From the NCBI GenBank assembly GCA_031289775.1, contig JAITOY010000015.1, forward strand, positions 1-42,153: 42,153 bases of DNA. The letters are read 5' to 3'. Within the stretch, counting starts at the first letter, position 1; each line of letters opens with the position of its first letter. Below are positions 16,053 through 26,218 of the stretch, one piece after another. The notes under the pieces are model-generated. The model searched no databases. It worked only from the letters and a program-made list of their open reading frames with translations, and was not told where the DNA came from. This stretch comes from Synergistaceae bacterium (lineage in GTDB: Bacteria; Synergistota; Synergistia; Synergistales; Synergistaceae). The position numbers and the translations under genes are program-made.

Positions 16053-16058
16053 TTAATT

Positions 16059-16418
16059 TTAATCGCCCTTTTCACCGCTCGCCTGAACGACCTGGTCGAT
16101 AAGCGCGTCGATCGCGCGAGCCTTTTTCTCGGAGTCATCGTAAATAAAACGGAGCTCGGGAATCTGCCTTATATGCATCTCGCGGCCGAGTCGGCCTCTG
16201 ATAGAGCCTCTCACTGAGCTGAGGGCGGACGTCACCTCGTCCTTCCTCGCTTCGTCGATAAGCGTGAAATAAACCTTTGCGGAGCTCAGGTCACGTGAAC
16301 AGTCCACGCGAGTCAATATCGCCTCGCGGGCCGTCTCGTTTTTGACTCCATCTGAGAGCAGCTCCGCAATCAAGCGGAGAAACTCCTTATTCAGTCGCTC
16401 TATCCTGTATGTCACCAT
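16059..16418 (-). CDS. rbfA: Ribosome-binding factor A
   Basis: 119 residues, the usual length. A KH-like fold protein that binds the 30S subunit during 16S rRNA 5'-end maturation. It begins TYRIERLNKEFLRLIAELL and contains SAKVYFTLID and LGREMHIRQIPELRFIYDDS, the conserved end of the family. Its start overlaps the end of the ylxP-like gene by 32 nt. It is followed 6 nt later by nrnA. Confidence 0.95.
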   Translation of the reverse strand: MVTYRIERLNKEFLRLIAELLSDGVKNETAREAILTRVDCSRDLSSAKVYFTLIDEARKDEVTSALSSVRGSIRGRLGREMHIRQIPELRFIYDDSEKKARAIDALIDQVVQASGEKGD

Positions 16419-16713
16419 AGGAAAACACCTCTTGACTGACGCCCAACACCTCGAAATCGCCGCCGTCCTCGTTTTTTTCGATCATAAAGAGGAGTTGATT
16501 CATACGTGCCTCCATCTCCTGATGTGAGGAACCAATGGCCGAAAAGGCCAAGTCCGCCCTGTCCCAGGCGTCCGGGCCAAGATCGGCGGCAGAGACGCCG
16601 CACCTGAAGCGGGCGCGCTCTGTAAGCGAACGCACAACCTGTCTCCTGTCTTTCAGGCTCGAAGAACCCAAAATTTTTATAGAAACGATCGCTACTCCGA
16701 CCCATGGTTTCAT
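16387..16713 (-). CDS. ylxP: DUF503 (YlxP-like) protein
   Basis: 108 residues from ATG 16713: WVGVAIVSIKILGSSSLKDRRQVV then RFRCGVSAADLGPDAWDRAD, the typical DUF503 pattern (SLKdKR, then sVAEv-like). YlxP is found between infB and rbfA in many bacteria and is thought to act in ribosome assembly; the exact role is not settled. The open frame extends upstream to 16836 inside infB, but the family start and the position after the infB stop favour 16713. No strong ribosome site is seen; coupling to infB is likely. Confidence 0.88.
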   Translation of the reverse strand: MKPWVGVAIVSIKILGSSSLKDRRQVVRSLTERARFRCGVSAADLGPDAWDRADLAFSAIGSSHQEMEARMNQLLFMIEKNEDGGDFEVLGVSQEVFSYGDIQDRATE

Positions 16714-16735
16714 CGCAGGGGTACATCTTATCAGT

Positions 16736-18769
16736 CTATAATTCGAGCGTCTTTTTCTCGGAGAGGATCTCGTAGGCCTCCACGACGTCGCCGTCGCGGA
16801 AATCTTGAAAGCCTGAGAAGCTGAGGCCGCACTCATTACCGGCCGCTATCTCACGAACGTCCTCTTTGAAGTGCCTCAGCCCTGTCAGGTTGCCATCCCA
16901 CACGACCACTCCATCGCGAACGACGCGAACCTTCGTGTTTCGGCGTATCACGCCCTCCTGCACAAAACAGCCGGCGATCTTGCCTATCTTCGGGATCTTG
17001 AACGACGCCCTTATCTCGGCCTGGCCCACTATGCTCTCACGCAACGTCGGAGCGAGCATCCCTTCGAGCGCTGCTCTGATATCCTCCTGCATGTCGTAAA
17101 TGACGCGATACAGCCTGATCTGCACGTTCTCTGACTCGCTCAGTTTTTTGGCGTTTGCGCCCGGGCGCACGTTAAAGCCTATTATTATAGCGTTCGAAAC
17201 AGAGGCGAGCGTCACGTCGGACTCTGATATCCTTCCGACGGCCTCGTGCACGATGTTTATGCCAACCTCCTCCGTCCCCATCTTAAGAAGCGTGGAGTGG
17301 AAAGCCTCTAGCGAACCCTGAACGTCGCACTTGAGCACAACGTTCAACTGCGGGGTCTCGTCGATCTGCATCTGGTCGTACAGCTCCTCGAGCGTAAGCT
17401 TGCCCCGTGACTTGTACTGATCCTGATCCTTCCTAGACGAGGCGCTTACGATGTCCCGCGCCTCACGCTCCGAAGCGATCAGGTGAAATATCTCGCCCGG
17501 CATCGGCACGTTTTCGAGGCCGAGGATCTCAAGAGGCGTACTCGGGCCGGCGGCGTCTATTGGTTTCCCTGTGTCGTCGAGCATCGCCCTGATTTTGCCC
17601 CAGGAGGACTGGGTCGCTATTATACTACCCCGCTTGAGAGTCCCCTGCTGGACTATGATGGTCGCTACAGGACCCTTGCCCTTATCCAGATTCGCCTCAA
17701 CCACGATTCCCTCGGCCGGGGCGGTATCGGACGCCTTTAGCTCGCACATCTCGGCCACGAGGAGGATCATCTCCAGAAGTGTGTCAATTCCCGTCCCGGC
17801 CTTGGCCGCGACCTCTACCATGATGGCGTCTCCGCCCCACTCCTCGGGAACAAGACCGTAGTCCGACAACTGCTGACGTACGCGCTCCGGTTTGGCGTCG
17901 GGTTTGTCTATTTTATTGATGGCCGCTATTATCGGCACGCCGGCCGCTTTCGCGTGGTTCATGGCCTCTATCGTCTGCGGCATCACGCCGTCATCAGCCG
18001 CCACTACAAGTATGGCTATGTCTGTGACGCTCGCGCCGCGAGCGCGCATCGCCGTAAACGCTTCGTGCCCTGGCGTGTCGAGGAAAACGATGTCATGCCC
18101 GTTGCAATTGACCTTATACGCGCCTATGTGCTGGGTTATGCCACCGGCCTCTCCCTCGGTGACTCTGGTCTTGCGGATGAAATCGAGCAGAGTCGTTTTT
18201 CCGTGGTCGACGTGTCCCATGACTGTCACTATCGGAGGCCTGGATTTCGCGTCCGGCGATGATTTTGCCTTGTTTGCCGGCGCGGCGCGCTCCGCAGGTT
18301 TCAAGTCGCCCTTGATAGGCGTGGAAGGTCTCTCCGTCTTTGACGCCGGGGCGCCCCTCTTGATCTCCCGGCCGAACGCGATGGAGAGCACGGTCAGGGC
18401 GTCATCGTCCGGTACGCTGTTCGCCGGGATCATATAACCCTCGTCGATCAGCGCTTTCACGGCATCCGACGGTGACTTGCCCAGCTTTTTGGCTATATCC
18501 CCAACAGTAGCCGACTCCTCGACGAGCAATAGCTCTCCGGCCGCCTCTGGTTTTTCGTCCGGTTGCGAGGACAAGACGCTTACAACTTTTCCGCCCTCGC
18601 AAGACGCGTTTTCCGCCGCTATGACTTCCTCTACCTTTTGGGCCGTCTCAATGTCAATGGAACTCATGTGCGTTTTAATCTCAACTCCAATATTCTTCAG
18701 CGTTTCTACAAGCTCCGGGTTGCTCTTCCCAAGCAGTTTCGCAAGTTCGTAAACTCTTATTTTACTCAT
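16736..18769 (-). CDS. infB: Translation initiation factor IF-2
   Basis: GTPase that places fMet-tRNA on the 30S subunit. 677 residues, so a short N-terminal region. An IF2_N segment ([20 protein letters not shown]) is followed by a second IF2_N-like motif ([19 protein letters not shown], about 87-105) and a linker. The G domain has G1 GHVDHGKT (185-192), then DTPGHEAF and NKID. Domains II-IV follow, ending [14 protein letters not shown]. It overlaps the ylxQ-like stop by 8 nt. Confidence 0.98.
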   Translation of the reverse strand: MSKIRVYELAKLLGKSNPELVETLKNIGVEIKTHMSSIDIETAQKVEEVIAAENASCEGGKVVSVLSSQPDEKPEAAGELLLVEESATVGDIAKKLGKSPSDAVKALIDEGYMIPANSVPDDDALTVLSIAFGREIKRGAPASKTERPSTPIKGDLKPAERAAPANKAKSSPDAKSRPPIVTVMGHVDHGKTTLLDFIRKTRVTEGEAGGITQHIGAYKVNCNGHDIVFLDTPGHEAFTAMRARGASVTDIAILVVAADDGVMPQTIEAMNHAKAAGVPIIAAINKIDKPDAKPERVRQQLSDYGLVPEEWGGDAIMVEVAAKAGTGIDTLLEMILLVAEMCELKASDTAPAEGIVVEANLDKGKGPVATIIVQQGTLKRGSIIATQSSWGKIRAMLDDTGKPIDAAGPSTPLEILGLENVPMPGEIFHLIASEREARDIVSASSRKDQDQYKSRGKLTLEELYDQMQIDETPQLNVVLKCDVQGSLEAFHSTLLKMGTEEVGINIVHEAVGRISESDVTLASVSNAIIIGFNVRPGANAKKLSESENVQIRLYRVIYDMQEDIRAALEGMLAPTLRESIVGQAEIRASFKIPKIGKIAGCFVQEGVIRRNTKVRVVRDGVVVWDGNLTGLRHFKEDVREIAAGNECGLSFSGFQDFRDGDVVEAYEILSEKKTLEL

Positions 18770-19106
18770 CTATACCTAGCCCCTCCTGTTGTAAAAGTAC
18801 AGCAAGTTTTTTCGCAAAGCCGCTCTCTAGCGGAAGGGCGGCGATCTGAGCGCCGCTAACCCCGAGCGATCTCCCAAGTTCCGCGCGGCTTGTGCCGCTC
18901 AATACGCAGCATACAAGGTTTTCGCCGCTCCTGGCGTCTAGCTTGCGGAGCACGGCCGGCGAACAATCCGGAACCGTCACCACAAAAAGCCTTCTGCCTA
19001 GCGAACGAAGGACTTGATCCTGTCCGAGCAGGAGAACGCCGGATCTTCTCGCTATGCCAAGCAACGAGAGAACGCGCGCCGTGTCAGTCGAGCGCGTCGC
19101 GCTCAA
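18762..19106 (-). CDS. ylxQ: L7Ae-family ribosomal-protein-like (YlxQ) protein
   Basis: 114 residues: VLSLLGIARRSGVLLLGQDQVLRSL is the usual N-terminal helix of the bacterial L7Ae-like K-turn-binding proteins; LFVVTVPDCSPAVLRKLD is the beta strand and helix that follow. Such proteins are encoded between ylxR and infB in many Gram-positive-like gene orders and bind RNA; the exact role is uncertain. It overlaps the end of ylxR by 23 nt and the start of infB by 8 nt. Confidence 0.85.
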   Translation of the reverse strand: MSATRSTDTARVLSLLGIARRSGVLLLGQDQVLRSLGRRLFVVTVPDCSPAVLRKLDARSGENLVCCVLSGTSRAELGRSLGVSGAQIAALPLESGFAKKLAVLLQQEGLGIDE

Positions 19107-19380
19107 GCGCCAGTTCCTCCAGCAACGCGTATATTCCCGTGTCGACGGGCTGCTTCAGGGCGCGGGCCAGAGCATTTTTTTTCCTGGCCATCTTCACACA
19201 CTCGACCTTCCCGCATAGATAAGCCCCGCGACCGGGAACCCTGCCGACTCTGTCCACGCTCACAACTCCATCTGGAGAGCGTACGACTCTGATGAGCCCG
19301 CTCTTCGTCTCCTCGGCGCCACAGGCCACACAACGCCTTGGACGCCGGCACGGCTTCAATTTTTTGGAAGATCCTCCCAC
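19084..19380 (-). CDS. ylxR: YlxR (DUF448) RNA-binding protein
   Basis: About 98 residues. RRCVACGAEETKSGLIRVVR and GRVPGRGAYLCGKVEC are the two signatures of YlxR. Family members interact with RNase P RNA or act as regulators in some species. Two starts are possible: GTG at 19380, inside nusA, or a TTG at 19359 which overlaps the nusA TGA and has GGGAGGA about 13 nt before it. The longer form is listed. Confidence 0.9.
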   Translation of the reverse strand: MGGSSKKLKPCRRPRRCVACGAEETKSGLIRVVRSPDGVVSVDRVGRVPGRGAYLCGKVECVKMARKKNALARALKQPVDTGIYALLEELALERDALD

Positions 19381-20483
19381 AGCGACTCTCCACTACCTTT
19401 TATAATGTCCTCGAAAAGATCCTGCATCGTCGGAAGCCTCTCCGGCTCAATGACCTTTATATCTATTTTCCAGCCGGTGAGCCTCGCGGCCAGTCTGACG
19501 TTCTGCCCCGCCTTGCCTATAGCGAGAGATAATTGATCCTGACGAACGAACACCCTCAGCGAATGTTCCTGCTCCAGAACAGGTTCCACCCTGGCGACCT
19601 TAGCGGGCGAGAGAGAGTTGCGAACGAACTGCATGCGGTCGTTGTTCCATATAATGATGTCGATCCGCTCCCCGCCAAGTTCCTCGCTTATCGATTTTAT
19701 GCGGGCGCCGCCGTTGCCCACGCACGCTCCCACAGGATCGACGTTGACGTCAAGCGACGCCACCGCAATCTTAGCCCTAGTCCCAGCCTCCCGGACGATC
19801 GAGCGTATTTCGACAGTTCCCTCGCCTATCTCGGGAACCTCAAGCTCCATGAGGCGTTTCAGAAGACCGGGGTGGGTGCGGGATACCACTATCCTGGGGC
19901 CGCGGGTCGTCTTTCGAACGTCGAGAAGCAGGAATTTCTTACGCTCTCCCGGCGGGTACGCCTCGCCGGAGATGCGCTCCTCCCTCGGCAGCAGCGCGTC
20001 GGTTCTGTCGTTCACCCGCACGAGTATCTGGTCGCCCTCGGCCTTGAATATCGTCCCAACAACGAGGTCTCCTATGTGATCGGCGAACTCGTTGAAAATG
20101 ATCTGCCGCTCGGCGTCCTTCAGCCTCTGTATGATCACCTGACGGGCTGTCTGAGCCGCTATCCTGCCGAAATTCTCTGGCAGAACCTCTATATAGACAG
20201 TGTCTCCCAGCTCGATGTCCGTGTGTCCGCGATCTGCGGCCTGAGCGAGCGTCCATTCCGCGTCGGGGTTCTCCACAGTTTCGACTATGTGGTAACGCTC
20301 GGAGAGAGATATCTCACCGTTCGCCGTACTTATGTGAACCTCGACATCCTGACTGCCATTCTTGTATTTTTTATACGCCGATACCATAGCGGCCTCGAGG
20401 CTTGACGTTATTATCTCCGCCGGGAGCCCCTTTTCGACCTCTATTTGTTTTAACGCCTTCACAAAATCCTTGCCAAGCTGCAT
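19356..20483 (-). CDS. nusA: Transcription termination/antitermination factor NusA
   Basis: 375 residues: N-terminal RNAP-binding domain (about 1-125), S1 (about 133-200; VVGTIFKAEGDQILVRV), KH1 (SIVREAGTRAKIAVAS), and KH2 (RVFVRQDQLSLAIGKAGQNV). It has no C-terminal acidic repeats, as usual outside Proteobacteria. GGGAGGAG lies before the ATG. NusA influences pausing and hairpin termination, relevant to the hairpin in the leader of its own operon (21111-21141). Confidence 0.97.
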   Translation of the reverse strand: MQLGKDFVKALKQIEVEKGLPAEIITSSLEAAMVSAYKKYKNGSQDVEVHISTANGEISLSERYHIVETVENPDAEWTLAQAADRGHTDIELGDTVYIEVLPENFGRIAAQTARQVIIQRLKDAERQIIFNEFADHIGDLVVGTIFKAEGDQILVRVNDRTDALLPREERISGEAYPPGERKKFLLLDVRKTTRGPRIVVSRTHPGLLKRLMELEVPEIGEGTVEIRSIVREAGTRAKIAVASLDVNVDPVGACVGNGGARIKSISEELGGERIDIIIWNNDRMQFVRNSLSPAKVARVEPVLEQEHSLRVFVRQDQLSLAIGKAGQNVRLAARLTGWKIDIKVIEPERLPTMQDLFEDIIKGSGESLWEDLPKN

Positions 20484-20547
20484 ATTTTCTCCTCCCTGTT
20501 TTTGGGCGGTGCGAGAGTTCTTTAAGTTATATGCCTGTCAGTTAGAC

Positions 20548-21075
20548 CTATCGTTCCTTTTTTGCCTTGCCGCCTTTTCGCCGTGCGCCGGCGCCTTTAC
20601 GTTCGCCCTTCTCAATGGCGAACGCAAGGTTCCCTCTCTTGATATTCTCGAAGGCTATCCTCTCCTCCGAGCCGTCGTCCATTTTTATTGTTATTATGTC
20701 GTCCTCGCAACCGGCGAGTTCGCCCTCGATTTTTTTTCGATCAGTCGTCACGAGACGCGCGTTTCGCCCAATAAAGCGAACATATTGTTCAGGCGTGAAG
20801 AGCTGGCGCTCTATGCCCGGCGAACTGACCTCCAGAAAATATTTCCCTGAAAACCAGGGATTATCATCCTCGCAAGAGTCGAAATATTCCGCGGCAGCGC
20901 GTGATACCCGCTCGCACTCAAGGTGCCCGACGCCGTCAGGCGAGTCGATATACATCCTGAGGATTGTACCGGAACGGGAGCCAGCAACATCAACCCCGAC
21001 ACATTCAACTCCGCTTTGCGCAACTATCTCCGCAAGTTTGCCCTTAAGGCAGCTCGTTTTTTTCGATTCTTTCAT
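20548..21075 (-). CDS. rimP: Ribosome maturation factor RimP
   Basis: 175 residues. Acts in 30S assembly. ECVGVDVAGSRSGTILRMYIDSP, CERVSRAAAEYFD and YFLEVSSPGIERQL are the family signatures; a Lys/Arg-rich tail (KGAGARRKGGKAKKER) closes it. It is the first gene of the ten-gene operon ending with ribF. Ribosome site GGAG is 8 nt before the ATG. Confidence 0.96.
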   Translation of the reverse strand: MKESKKTSCLKGKLAEIVAQSGVECVGVDVAGSRSGTILRMYIDSPDGVGHLECERVSRAAAEYFDSCEDDNPWFSGKYFLEVSSPGIERQLFTPEQYVRFIGRNARLVTTDRKKIEGELAGCEDDIITIKMDDGSEERIAFENIKRGNLAFAIEKGERKGAGARRKGGKAKKER

Positions 21076-21110
21076 TGCAATATCTCCAATGCCGATATCG
21101 GGTATAGGCT

Positions 21111-21141
21111 AAAAAACGAAGAGTGGGAGAACCCACTCTTC
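21111..21141 (-). terminator. Terminator-type hairpin in the rimP operon leader
   Basis: On the minus strand a perfect 10-bp stem (GAAGAGTGGG with CCCACTCTTC) and 4-nt loop is followed by GTTTTTT (T run at 21116-21111). No minus-strand gene lies upstream before the divergent hydratase gene, so the hairpin stands between the likely promoter (21173-21201) and rimP and may act as an attenuator. Confidence 0.8.
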
Positions 21142-21172
21142 AGTCGCGTACGCCGATAAGCAGTATGCCGAT

Positions 21173-21201
21173 ATTATAGCACTTCACTATAAAAAAACAA
21201 A
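21173..21201 (-). promoter_or_regulatory. Likely promoter of the rimP-nusA-infB operon
   Basis: On the minus strand TATAAT (21173-21178) with a weak -35 (TTTGTT, 17 nt upstream). Predicted start near 21166, giving a ~90-nt leader that contains the terminator hairpin. ATATCGGCAT occurs twice, at the -10/start and just before the rimP ribosome site. Confidence 0.5.
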
Positions 21202-21486
21202 CAACCCAAGTCCCCCCGAGTTTTGCGGTAAAGCGGAGACAAAAATGCGCTAGGGCCTTGTCGAGTACGAACCCGGCCCCAGTCATGATTCCGCGACTCG
21301 ATGAACCAAAGAGGCGTAAATCGGCGGCCTGCATATGTGACGAACGAAGCACTCCGAAAATATTCATGATTGTCGCATTTTTTTCTAATGAAAGGCTGAT
21401 TTTATGTTAGATTCCTAAAGGTAAAATCAAGACAGTGAGTTGAGGCGATTTTAATCAACATTTCACAAAAAATAGGGGGTATTGTG
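21202..21486. other. Divergent intergenic region between rimP and hydratase genes
   Basis: No convincing gene. A minus-strand frame at 21140-21367 has no ribosome site and runs through the operon promoter and hairpin, so it is not called. For the hydratase gene, TATGTT at about 21412 is a possible -10 with no good -35. AGGGGG (21474-21479) is the ribosome site. Confidence 0.4.
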
Positions 21487-23796
21487 GTGATTGACCTTAT
21501 GAAAAACGGAGCATATCTGCTCCAGGGCGATCTTTTGCTTGAGGACGCAGACAAATTGGGCGGGCAGGAGATAAACGCCCGTCTGGCGGAGGCGGGCTTG
21601 CGGCCGCTTGGCTCGGGCTCTGTCTGCGACAAGGTGAAAGCGGCAAAGGGCAGCATTACGGAGAGCATCATAACCGCGCATAACAAAGACGGCGACGAAA
21701 AAAACCTCAAGATGCGCTTTGACGCGCTGACCTCGCACGACATCACATACGTCGGCATCATACAGACCGCTCTTGCCAGCGGACTGAAGAGTTTCCCGGT
21801 ACCTTACGTGATGACGAATTGTCACAACAGCCTCTGCGCCGTCGGGGGCACGATCAACGAGGACGACCACGTCTTCGGGCTGTCGGCAGCCCGCAAGTTC
21901 GGCGGCGAATTCGTGCCCGCCCACATTGCGGTCATCCATCAGTACATACGGGAGATGCACGCGGGCTGCGGAAAGATGATCTTGGGCTCAGACAGCCATA
22001 CGCGCTACGGCGCCCTGGGCACGCTCGCGGTCGGCGAGGGCGGCCCCGAGCTTGTAAAACAGATCGTGAAGAGAACCTACGATATGCCTCATCCGGACGT
22101 CGTGGCGATATATCTCGAGGGCGCCCCGAAACCTGGGGTTGGGCCGCAGGATGTAGCTCTTGCCATAATAAGATCCGTTTTCGCGAACGGATTTGTGAAA
22201 AATAGCGCAATGGAGTTTGTTGGCCCCGGCGTGTCGAACCTGTCTGCGGATTTTCGTATAGGCGTCGACGTCATGACCACGGAGACGGCGTGCTGGAGCT
22301 CTGTCTGGCGCACGGACGAGAAGGTGAAAGAGTACCTGACGATACATGGCAGGCCCCAGGACTACAGGCAGCTCGACCCGGCGCCGGTCACCTGGTACGA
22401 CAGGGCGGTCATATTGAACCTGGATAAGGTCAAGCCAATGATAGCGCTGCCTTTCCATCCGAGCAACTCCTACACCATCGAGGAATTTAACTCAAACATC
22501 GAGGATATTCTCCAACAAGTTGAGGAGGACGCAAAAAAACAGCTCGGCAATAAAATTGAATTAAAGCTGTCCGACAAGGTGAAGGGCGGCAGTTTGTACG
22601 CCGATCAGGGCGTAATCGCCGGCTGTTCGGGAGGCACGTTCGAAAATCTTGTCGCTGCTAGCCAAATTCTGGATGGAGGGGATACGGGAGACGGAGAATT
22701 CTGGCTCTCCGTATACGCCGCAAGCCAACCTGTAAATATTGAGCTGACGAGGAACGGCGCGATTGAGAAACTTATGGCTGCTGGCGCCAGCATCCGCACG
22801 GCCTTCTGCGGCCCATGTTTCGGGGCGGGCGACACCCCGGCGAACGGAGCGTTTTCTATACGCCACACGACGAGAAACTTCCCAAACAGGGAGGGTTCGA
22901 AGCCGGGAGACGGACAGATATCCCTCGTAGCTCTGATGGACGCCCGCTCTATTGCCGCGACCGCCGTGAACAAGGGTAAGATCACGCCGGCCACCGATAT
23001 GGTCTCCCGCCTTGTTGACGTCCCGTATCATTTCGACAGGACTGTCTATGACAAACGCGTCTACCAGGGATTTGGCAGGGCGAATCCGGACGAGGAGCTC
23101 ATATTTGGCCCGAACATCAAACCGTGGCCCAAAATTTCCCCATTGCCGGAGAACATTCTGCTGCTCATAGCGTCTGTCATCACAGACCCTGTGACTACGA
23201 CGGACGAGCTAATCCCCTCCGGCGAGACGTCGTCCCTGCGGTCAAACCCAATAAAACTCGCCGAATACGCGCTCTCGCGCAAGGATCCGGGCTATGTCGG
23301 GCGCGCGAAGTCCGTCCAAGCCCTCGAAAAAGAACGCCAGGGCGGCAATGTGCCGCCGAATCTCGCCAGGATCCTTTCTTTTGCCAGGGACGCGAACGCC
23401 GAGAAGTCCACGGGGCTCGGCAGCGTGATATTTGCCGTCAAGCCGGGCGACGGCTCGGCAAGGGAACAGGCTGCGTCCTCCCAGAAAATGCTGGGCGGCG
23501 AGGCAAACTTGGCTATAGAGTACGCGACGAAGCGCTACCGCAGCAATCTCATCAACTGGGGGATGACGCCATTTTTAATCGCCCCGGAGGATCAGCCCAA
23601 AATAACGCTTGGAGATTGGCTTTTCGTACCCAGCATCCGCGCGGCCGTGAAAAGCGGCGCGACTGTGATACCGGCGAAGCTTGTAAAATCGGATGGATCG
23701 GGGTCGACGGATATCCAGCTCAAGCTGCCAGACCTAGGCGGCGAGGATCGCGATATTATTCTTGCCGGCTGTCTCATGAACTACTACGCAGAATAA
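21487..23796 (+). CDS. Aconitase-family hydratase (aconitate hydratase, YbhJ/anaerobe type)
   Basis: About 769 residues. Aconitase-superfamily enzyme with one [4Fe-4S] cluster. Cluster cysteines are visible in [12 protein letters not shown] and [15 protein letters not shown]; active-site stretches include [20 protein letters not shown] and a swivelling C-terminal domain. The order and length match the 'hydratase' branch that includes E. coli YbhJ and anaerobe aconitases. Its position directly before NADP isocitrate dehydrogenase and citrate lyase argues that it interconverts citrate and isocitrate here. GTG 21487 is chosen since AGGGGG lies 7 nt upstream; GTG 21484 is also possible. Confidence 0.9.
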   Translation: MIDLMKNGAYLLQGDLLLEDADKLGGQEINARLAEAGLRPLGSGSVCDKVKAAKGSITESIITAHNKDGDEKNLKMRFDALTSHDITYVGIIQTALASGLKSFPVPYVMTNCHNSLCAVGGTINEDDHVFGLSAARKFGGEFVPAHIAVIHQYIREMHAGCGKMILGSDSHTRYGALGTLAVGEGGPELVKQIVKRTYDMPHPDVVAIYLEGAPKPGVGPQDVALAIIRSVFANGFVKNSAMEFVGPGVSNLSADFRIGVDVMTTETACWSSVWRTDEKVKEYLTIHGRPQDYRQLDPAPVTWYDRAVILNLDKVKPMIALPFHPSNSYTIEEFNSNIEDILQQVEEDAKKQLGNKIELKLSDKVKGGSLYADQGVIAGCSGGTFENLVAASQILDGGDTGDGEFWLSVYAASQPVNIELTRNGAIEKLMAAGASIRTAFCGPCFGAGDTPANGAFSIRHTTRNFPNREGSKPGDGQISLVALMDARSIAATAVNKGKITPATDMVSRLVDVPYHFDRTVYDKRVYQGFGRANPDEELIFGPNIKPWPKISPLPENILLLIASVITDPVTTTDELIPSGETSSLRSNPIKLAEYALSRKDPGYVGRAKSVQALEKERQGGNVPPNLARILSFARDANAEKSTGLGSVIFAVKPGDGSAREQAASSQKMLGGEANLAIEYATKRYRSNLINWGMTPFLIAPEDQPKITLGDWLFVPSIRAAVKSGATVIPAKLVKSDGSGSTDIQLKLPDLGGEDRDIILAGCLMNYYAE

Positions 23797-23819
23797 ATCA
23801 GAATAAAGGAGTGACGAAA

Positions 23820-25019
23820 ATGAGCGGAAAGATAACTATGACAACACCCCTCGTCGAGATGGACGGGGACGAGATGACGCGGATAATATGGCAGAAGATA
23901 AAGGAGATCCTTATCAATCCCCATATAGATCTGAAAACGGAGTATTATGACCTTGGTTTAAAGAAGCGCGACGAGACGGACGACAAGATCACTGTGCAGG
24001 CGGCGGAGGCGACGAAAAAATACGGAGTCGCTGTGAAATGCGCGACCATCACCCCAAATGCCCAGCGAGTCGAGGAGTACAAGCTGAAGCAGATGTGGCG
24101 CAGCCCGAACGGGACGATCAGAGCGATACTGGACGGGACGGTTTTCCGCGCTCCCATAGTCGTGGCGCCGCTCAAACCCTCTGTCAGGACGTGGAAAAAG
24201 CCCATCACCATAGCGCGCCACGCCTATGGCGACGTTTACAGAGCCACAGAGTTCAACGTCAAAAAACCTGGCAGGGTCGAACTTGTCTACACGCCGGACG
24301 AGGGCGATGTCGTCCGTGAACTGATCCACGACTTCAGAAAACCTGGAGTCGTTATGGGTATGCACAATCTGGACGCCTCTATAGCGAGCTTCGCGCGCGC
24401 CTGCTTCAACTACGCGCTGTCGACGAGGCAGTCTCTCTGGTTCTCTACGAAGGACACGATCCTTAAAAAGTATGACGGCCGGTTCAAAGAGATATTCGAA
24501 GAAATATTCAGCGCCGACTACAAATCGAAGTTTGGCGAGTCCGGCATCGAGTATTTCTACACGCTCATAGATGACGCTGTGGCACGCGTCATTCGCTCAG
24601 ATGGCGGTTTTATCTGGGCGTGCAAGAATTACGACGGAGACGTGATGTCAGACATGGTCGCGACGGCATTTGGCAGTCTTGCGATGATGACGTCCGTTCT
24701 CGTGTCGCCCGACGGTTACTTCGAGTACGAGGCGGCTCACGGCACGGTGACGCGCCACTATTACAAACATCTGGAGGGCGAGATCACCTCGACGAACGGA
24801 ATGGCGACCATATTTGCTTGGACTGGCGCGCTCCGCAAGCGCGGCGAGCTGGACAAAATCAAGGCTCTCGTCGACTTCGCGGACAGATTGGAGGCCGCTT
24901 CCATAAAGACCATCGAAAGCGGCGTCATGACGAAGGATCTTTATGGGCTTGCGGAGATGTCGGACAAACGCGCTGTTAACACTGAGGAGTTTTTAAAGGA
25001 AATAGCGGCGAGGATTTAG
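23820..25019 (+). CDS. icd: NADP-dependent isocitrate dehydrogenase, eukaryotic-like (type II)
   Basis: 399 residues. Interconverts isocitrate and 2-oxoglutarate + CO2. It starts with [20 protein letters not shown], the hallmark of the homodimeric eukaryotic-like class, and has [34 protein letters not shown] carries the Arg-His pair that binds the NADP 2'-phosphate in this class, so NADP rather than NAD use is expected. RBS AAGGAG at 23806-23811. 23 nt separate it from the hydratase gene; citD follows 15 nt later. In a cell running fermentation it may work in the carboxylating direction. Confidence 0.96.
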   Translation: MSGKITMTTPLVEMDGDEMTRIIWQKIKEILINPHIDLKTEYYDLGLKKRDETDDKITVQAAEATKKYGVAVKCATITPNAQRVEEYKLKQMWRSPNGTIRAILDGTVFRAPIVVAPLKPSVRTWKKPITIARHAYGDVYRATEFNVKKPGRVELVYTPDEGDVVRELIHDFRKPGVVMGMHNLDASIASFARACFNYALSTRQSLWFSTKDTILKKYDGRFKEIFEEIFSADYKSKFGESGIEYFYTLIDDAVARVIRSDGGFIWACKNYDGDVMSDMVATAFGSLAMMTSVLVSPDGYFEYEAAHGTVTRHYYKHLEGEITSTNGMATIFAWTGALRKRGELDKIKALVDFADRLEAASIKTIESGVMTKDLYGLAEMSDKRAVNTEEFLKEIAARI

Positions 25020-25034
25020 AAGGGGGAGAGATCT

Positions 25035-25304
25035 TTGATAGCACGGACAGCGAGCGCCGGTTCGCTCGAGTCGTCGGACTGTCTAGTTACGGTGACTCCG
25101 TCAGAGTCATTCGAGTTAGACTACGCTGGCGCTAACAAAAAGTTATTCCTGAAGAGAACGGAGGGAGTCGCGCGGCAGGTGCTGGCCGAGTATTCCGTCG
25201 AGAACGCCCGTCTCCATATACAGGATCAGGGTGCGCTGGAGGCGACGCTTCGCGCGCGGATCGAAACCGCTCTGGAGCGCGCGATGGAGAACCTCGGATC
25301 ATGA
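25035..25304 (+). CDS. citD: Citrate lyase gamma subunit (acyl carrier protein)
   Basis: 89 residues, the usual size. Carries the 2'-(5''-triphosphoribosyl)-3'-dephospho-CoA prosthetic group; the attachment serine is Ser14 in AGSLESSDCLVTV, exactly the family position. TTG start with GGGGGAG upstream. Its stop overlaps the citE start (ATGA). Genes needed to make and attach the cofactor (citG, citX) and to activate the lyase (citC) are not in this window. Confidence 0.94.
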   Translation: MIARTASAGSLESSDCLVTVTPSESFELDYAGANKKLFLKRTEGVARQVLAEYSVENARLHIQDQGALEATLRARIETALERAMENLGS

Positions 25305-26218
25305 TAAACAACAGCAAAAACAAAAAAAATAATCGCCCGTGCCGCTCCATGCTTTACATACCTGGCGATTCGCCGGGGATGATCCAGAACGCTCCGGTAT
25401 TCGGCGCGGACAGCATCTTGCTCGACCTCGAGGACGCGATCGCGGCGTCGGAAAAAGACGCTGCGCGCAAGATGGTTCGTTCGTTTTTGAGGAGCTTCGA
25501 CTTTGGCGACCTGATAGTTACGGTCAGAATAAACGGCGCGGACACGGAATATTTCAAAAAGGATCTGATGGATATTGTGCCGTGCAGGCCCGACGCGGTG
25601 CGCCTGCCCAAGTGCAGCTCGCCCGAGGACGTTATTTCGGCGGATTCGCTGATATCGGAGATCGAGTTGGAAAGCGGCATACCTGTCGGTTGCGTCCAGC
25701 TTCACGCTATGTTGGAGACCGCGCTTGGCATAGAAAACGCGTACCAGATTGCGATCGCGTCGCCCCGCGTATCGGCCCTTACGCTCGGCGGCCAGGACTT
25801 GACGGCCGACATGGGCGTACAGAAGACGCGCGATGGCTGGGAACTGTTCTACGCCCGCAGCCGAGTTGTTTTGGCGGCGCGCGCGGCGAAAATATCCGCT
25901 TTCGACACTGTCTGGGCCGATATAAACGACCCTGACGGGCTTTTCAAGGAGTCAAAACAGATAGTGGAGCTTGGCTTCACCGGCAAGGCCGCGATCCACC
26001 CCAGCCAGATAGAGGTCATACACAGGGCATATCGGCCCGACCCAAAGGAACTGGCAAAATCACAGCGCATCGTCGAAGCTGCGAAAGAAGCGGCGAGGGA
26101 GGGAAAGGGCGTTATATCTGTCGGAGGCCGAATGGTGGACGCCCCCGTGGCGGCCAGGGCGGAAAATCTCGTAGCAGTGGCGTCCTTGTACGATTACGAG
26201 GAGGAATCGCCAGTATGA
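25301..26218 (+). CDS. citE: Citrate lyase beta subunit
   Basis: 305 residues, TIM-barrel (HpcH/HpaI family). Splits the citryl-thioester into acetyl-thioester and oxaloacetate. SMLYIPGDSPGMIQNA is the standard N-terminus; LLDLEDAIAASEKDAAR, VRINGADTEYFKKDL, LPKCSSPEDV, LTLGGQDLTADMG and GKAAIHPSQI follow as in the family. Coupled to citD (4-nt overlap) and citF (4-nt overlap). Confidence 0.96.
   Translation: MINNSKNKKNNRPCRSMLYIPGDSPGMIQNAPVFGADSILLDLEDAIAASEKDAARKMVRSFLRSFDFGDLIVTVRINGADTEYFKKDLMDIVPCRPDAVRLPKCSSPEDVISADSLISEIELESGIPVGCVQLHAMLETALGIENAYQIAIASPRVSALTLGGQDLTADMGVQKTRDGWELFYARSRVVLAARAAKISAFDTVWADINDPDGLFKESKQIVELGFTGKAAIHPSQIEVIHRAYRPDPKELAKSQRIVEAAKEAAREGKGVISVGGRMVDAPVAARAENLVAVASLYDYEEESPV

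Noticed and set aside
21140..21367. 75-codon minus-strand frame upstream of rimP
   Set aside because: No ribosome site and it spans the operon promoter region.
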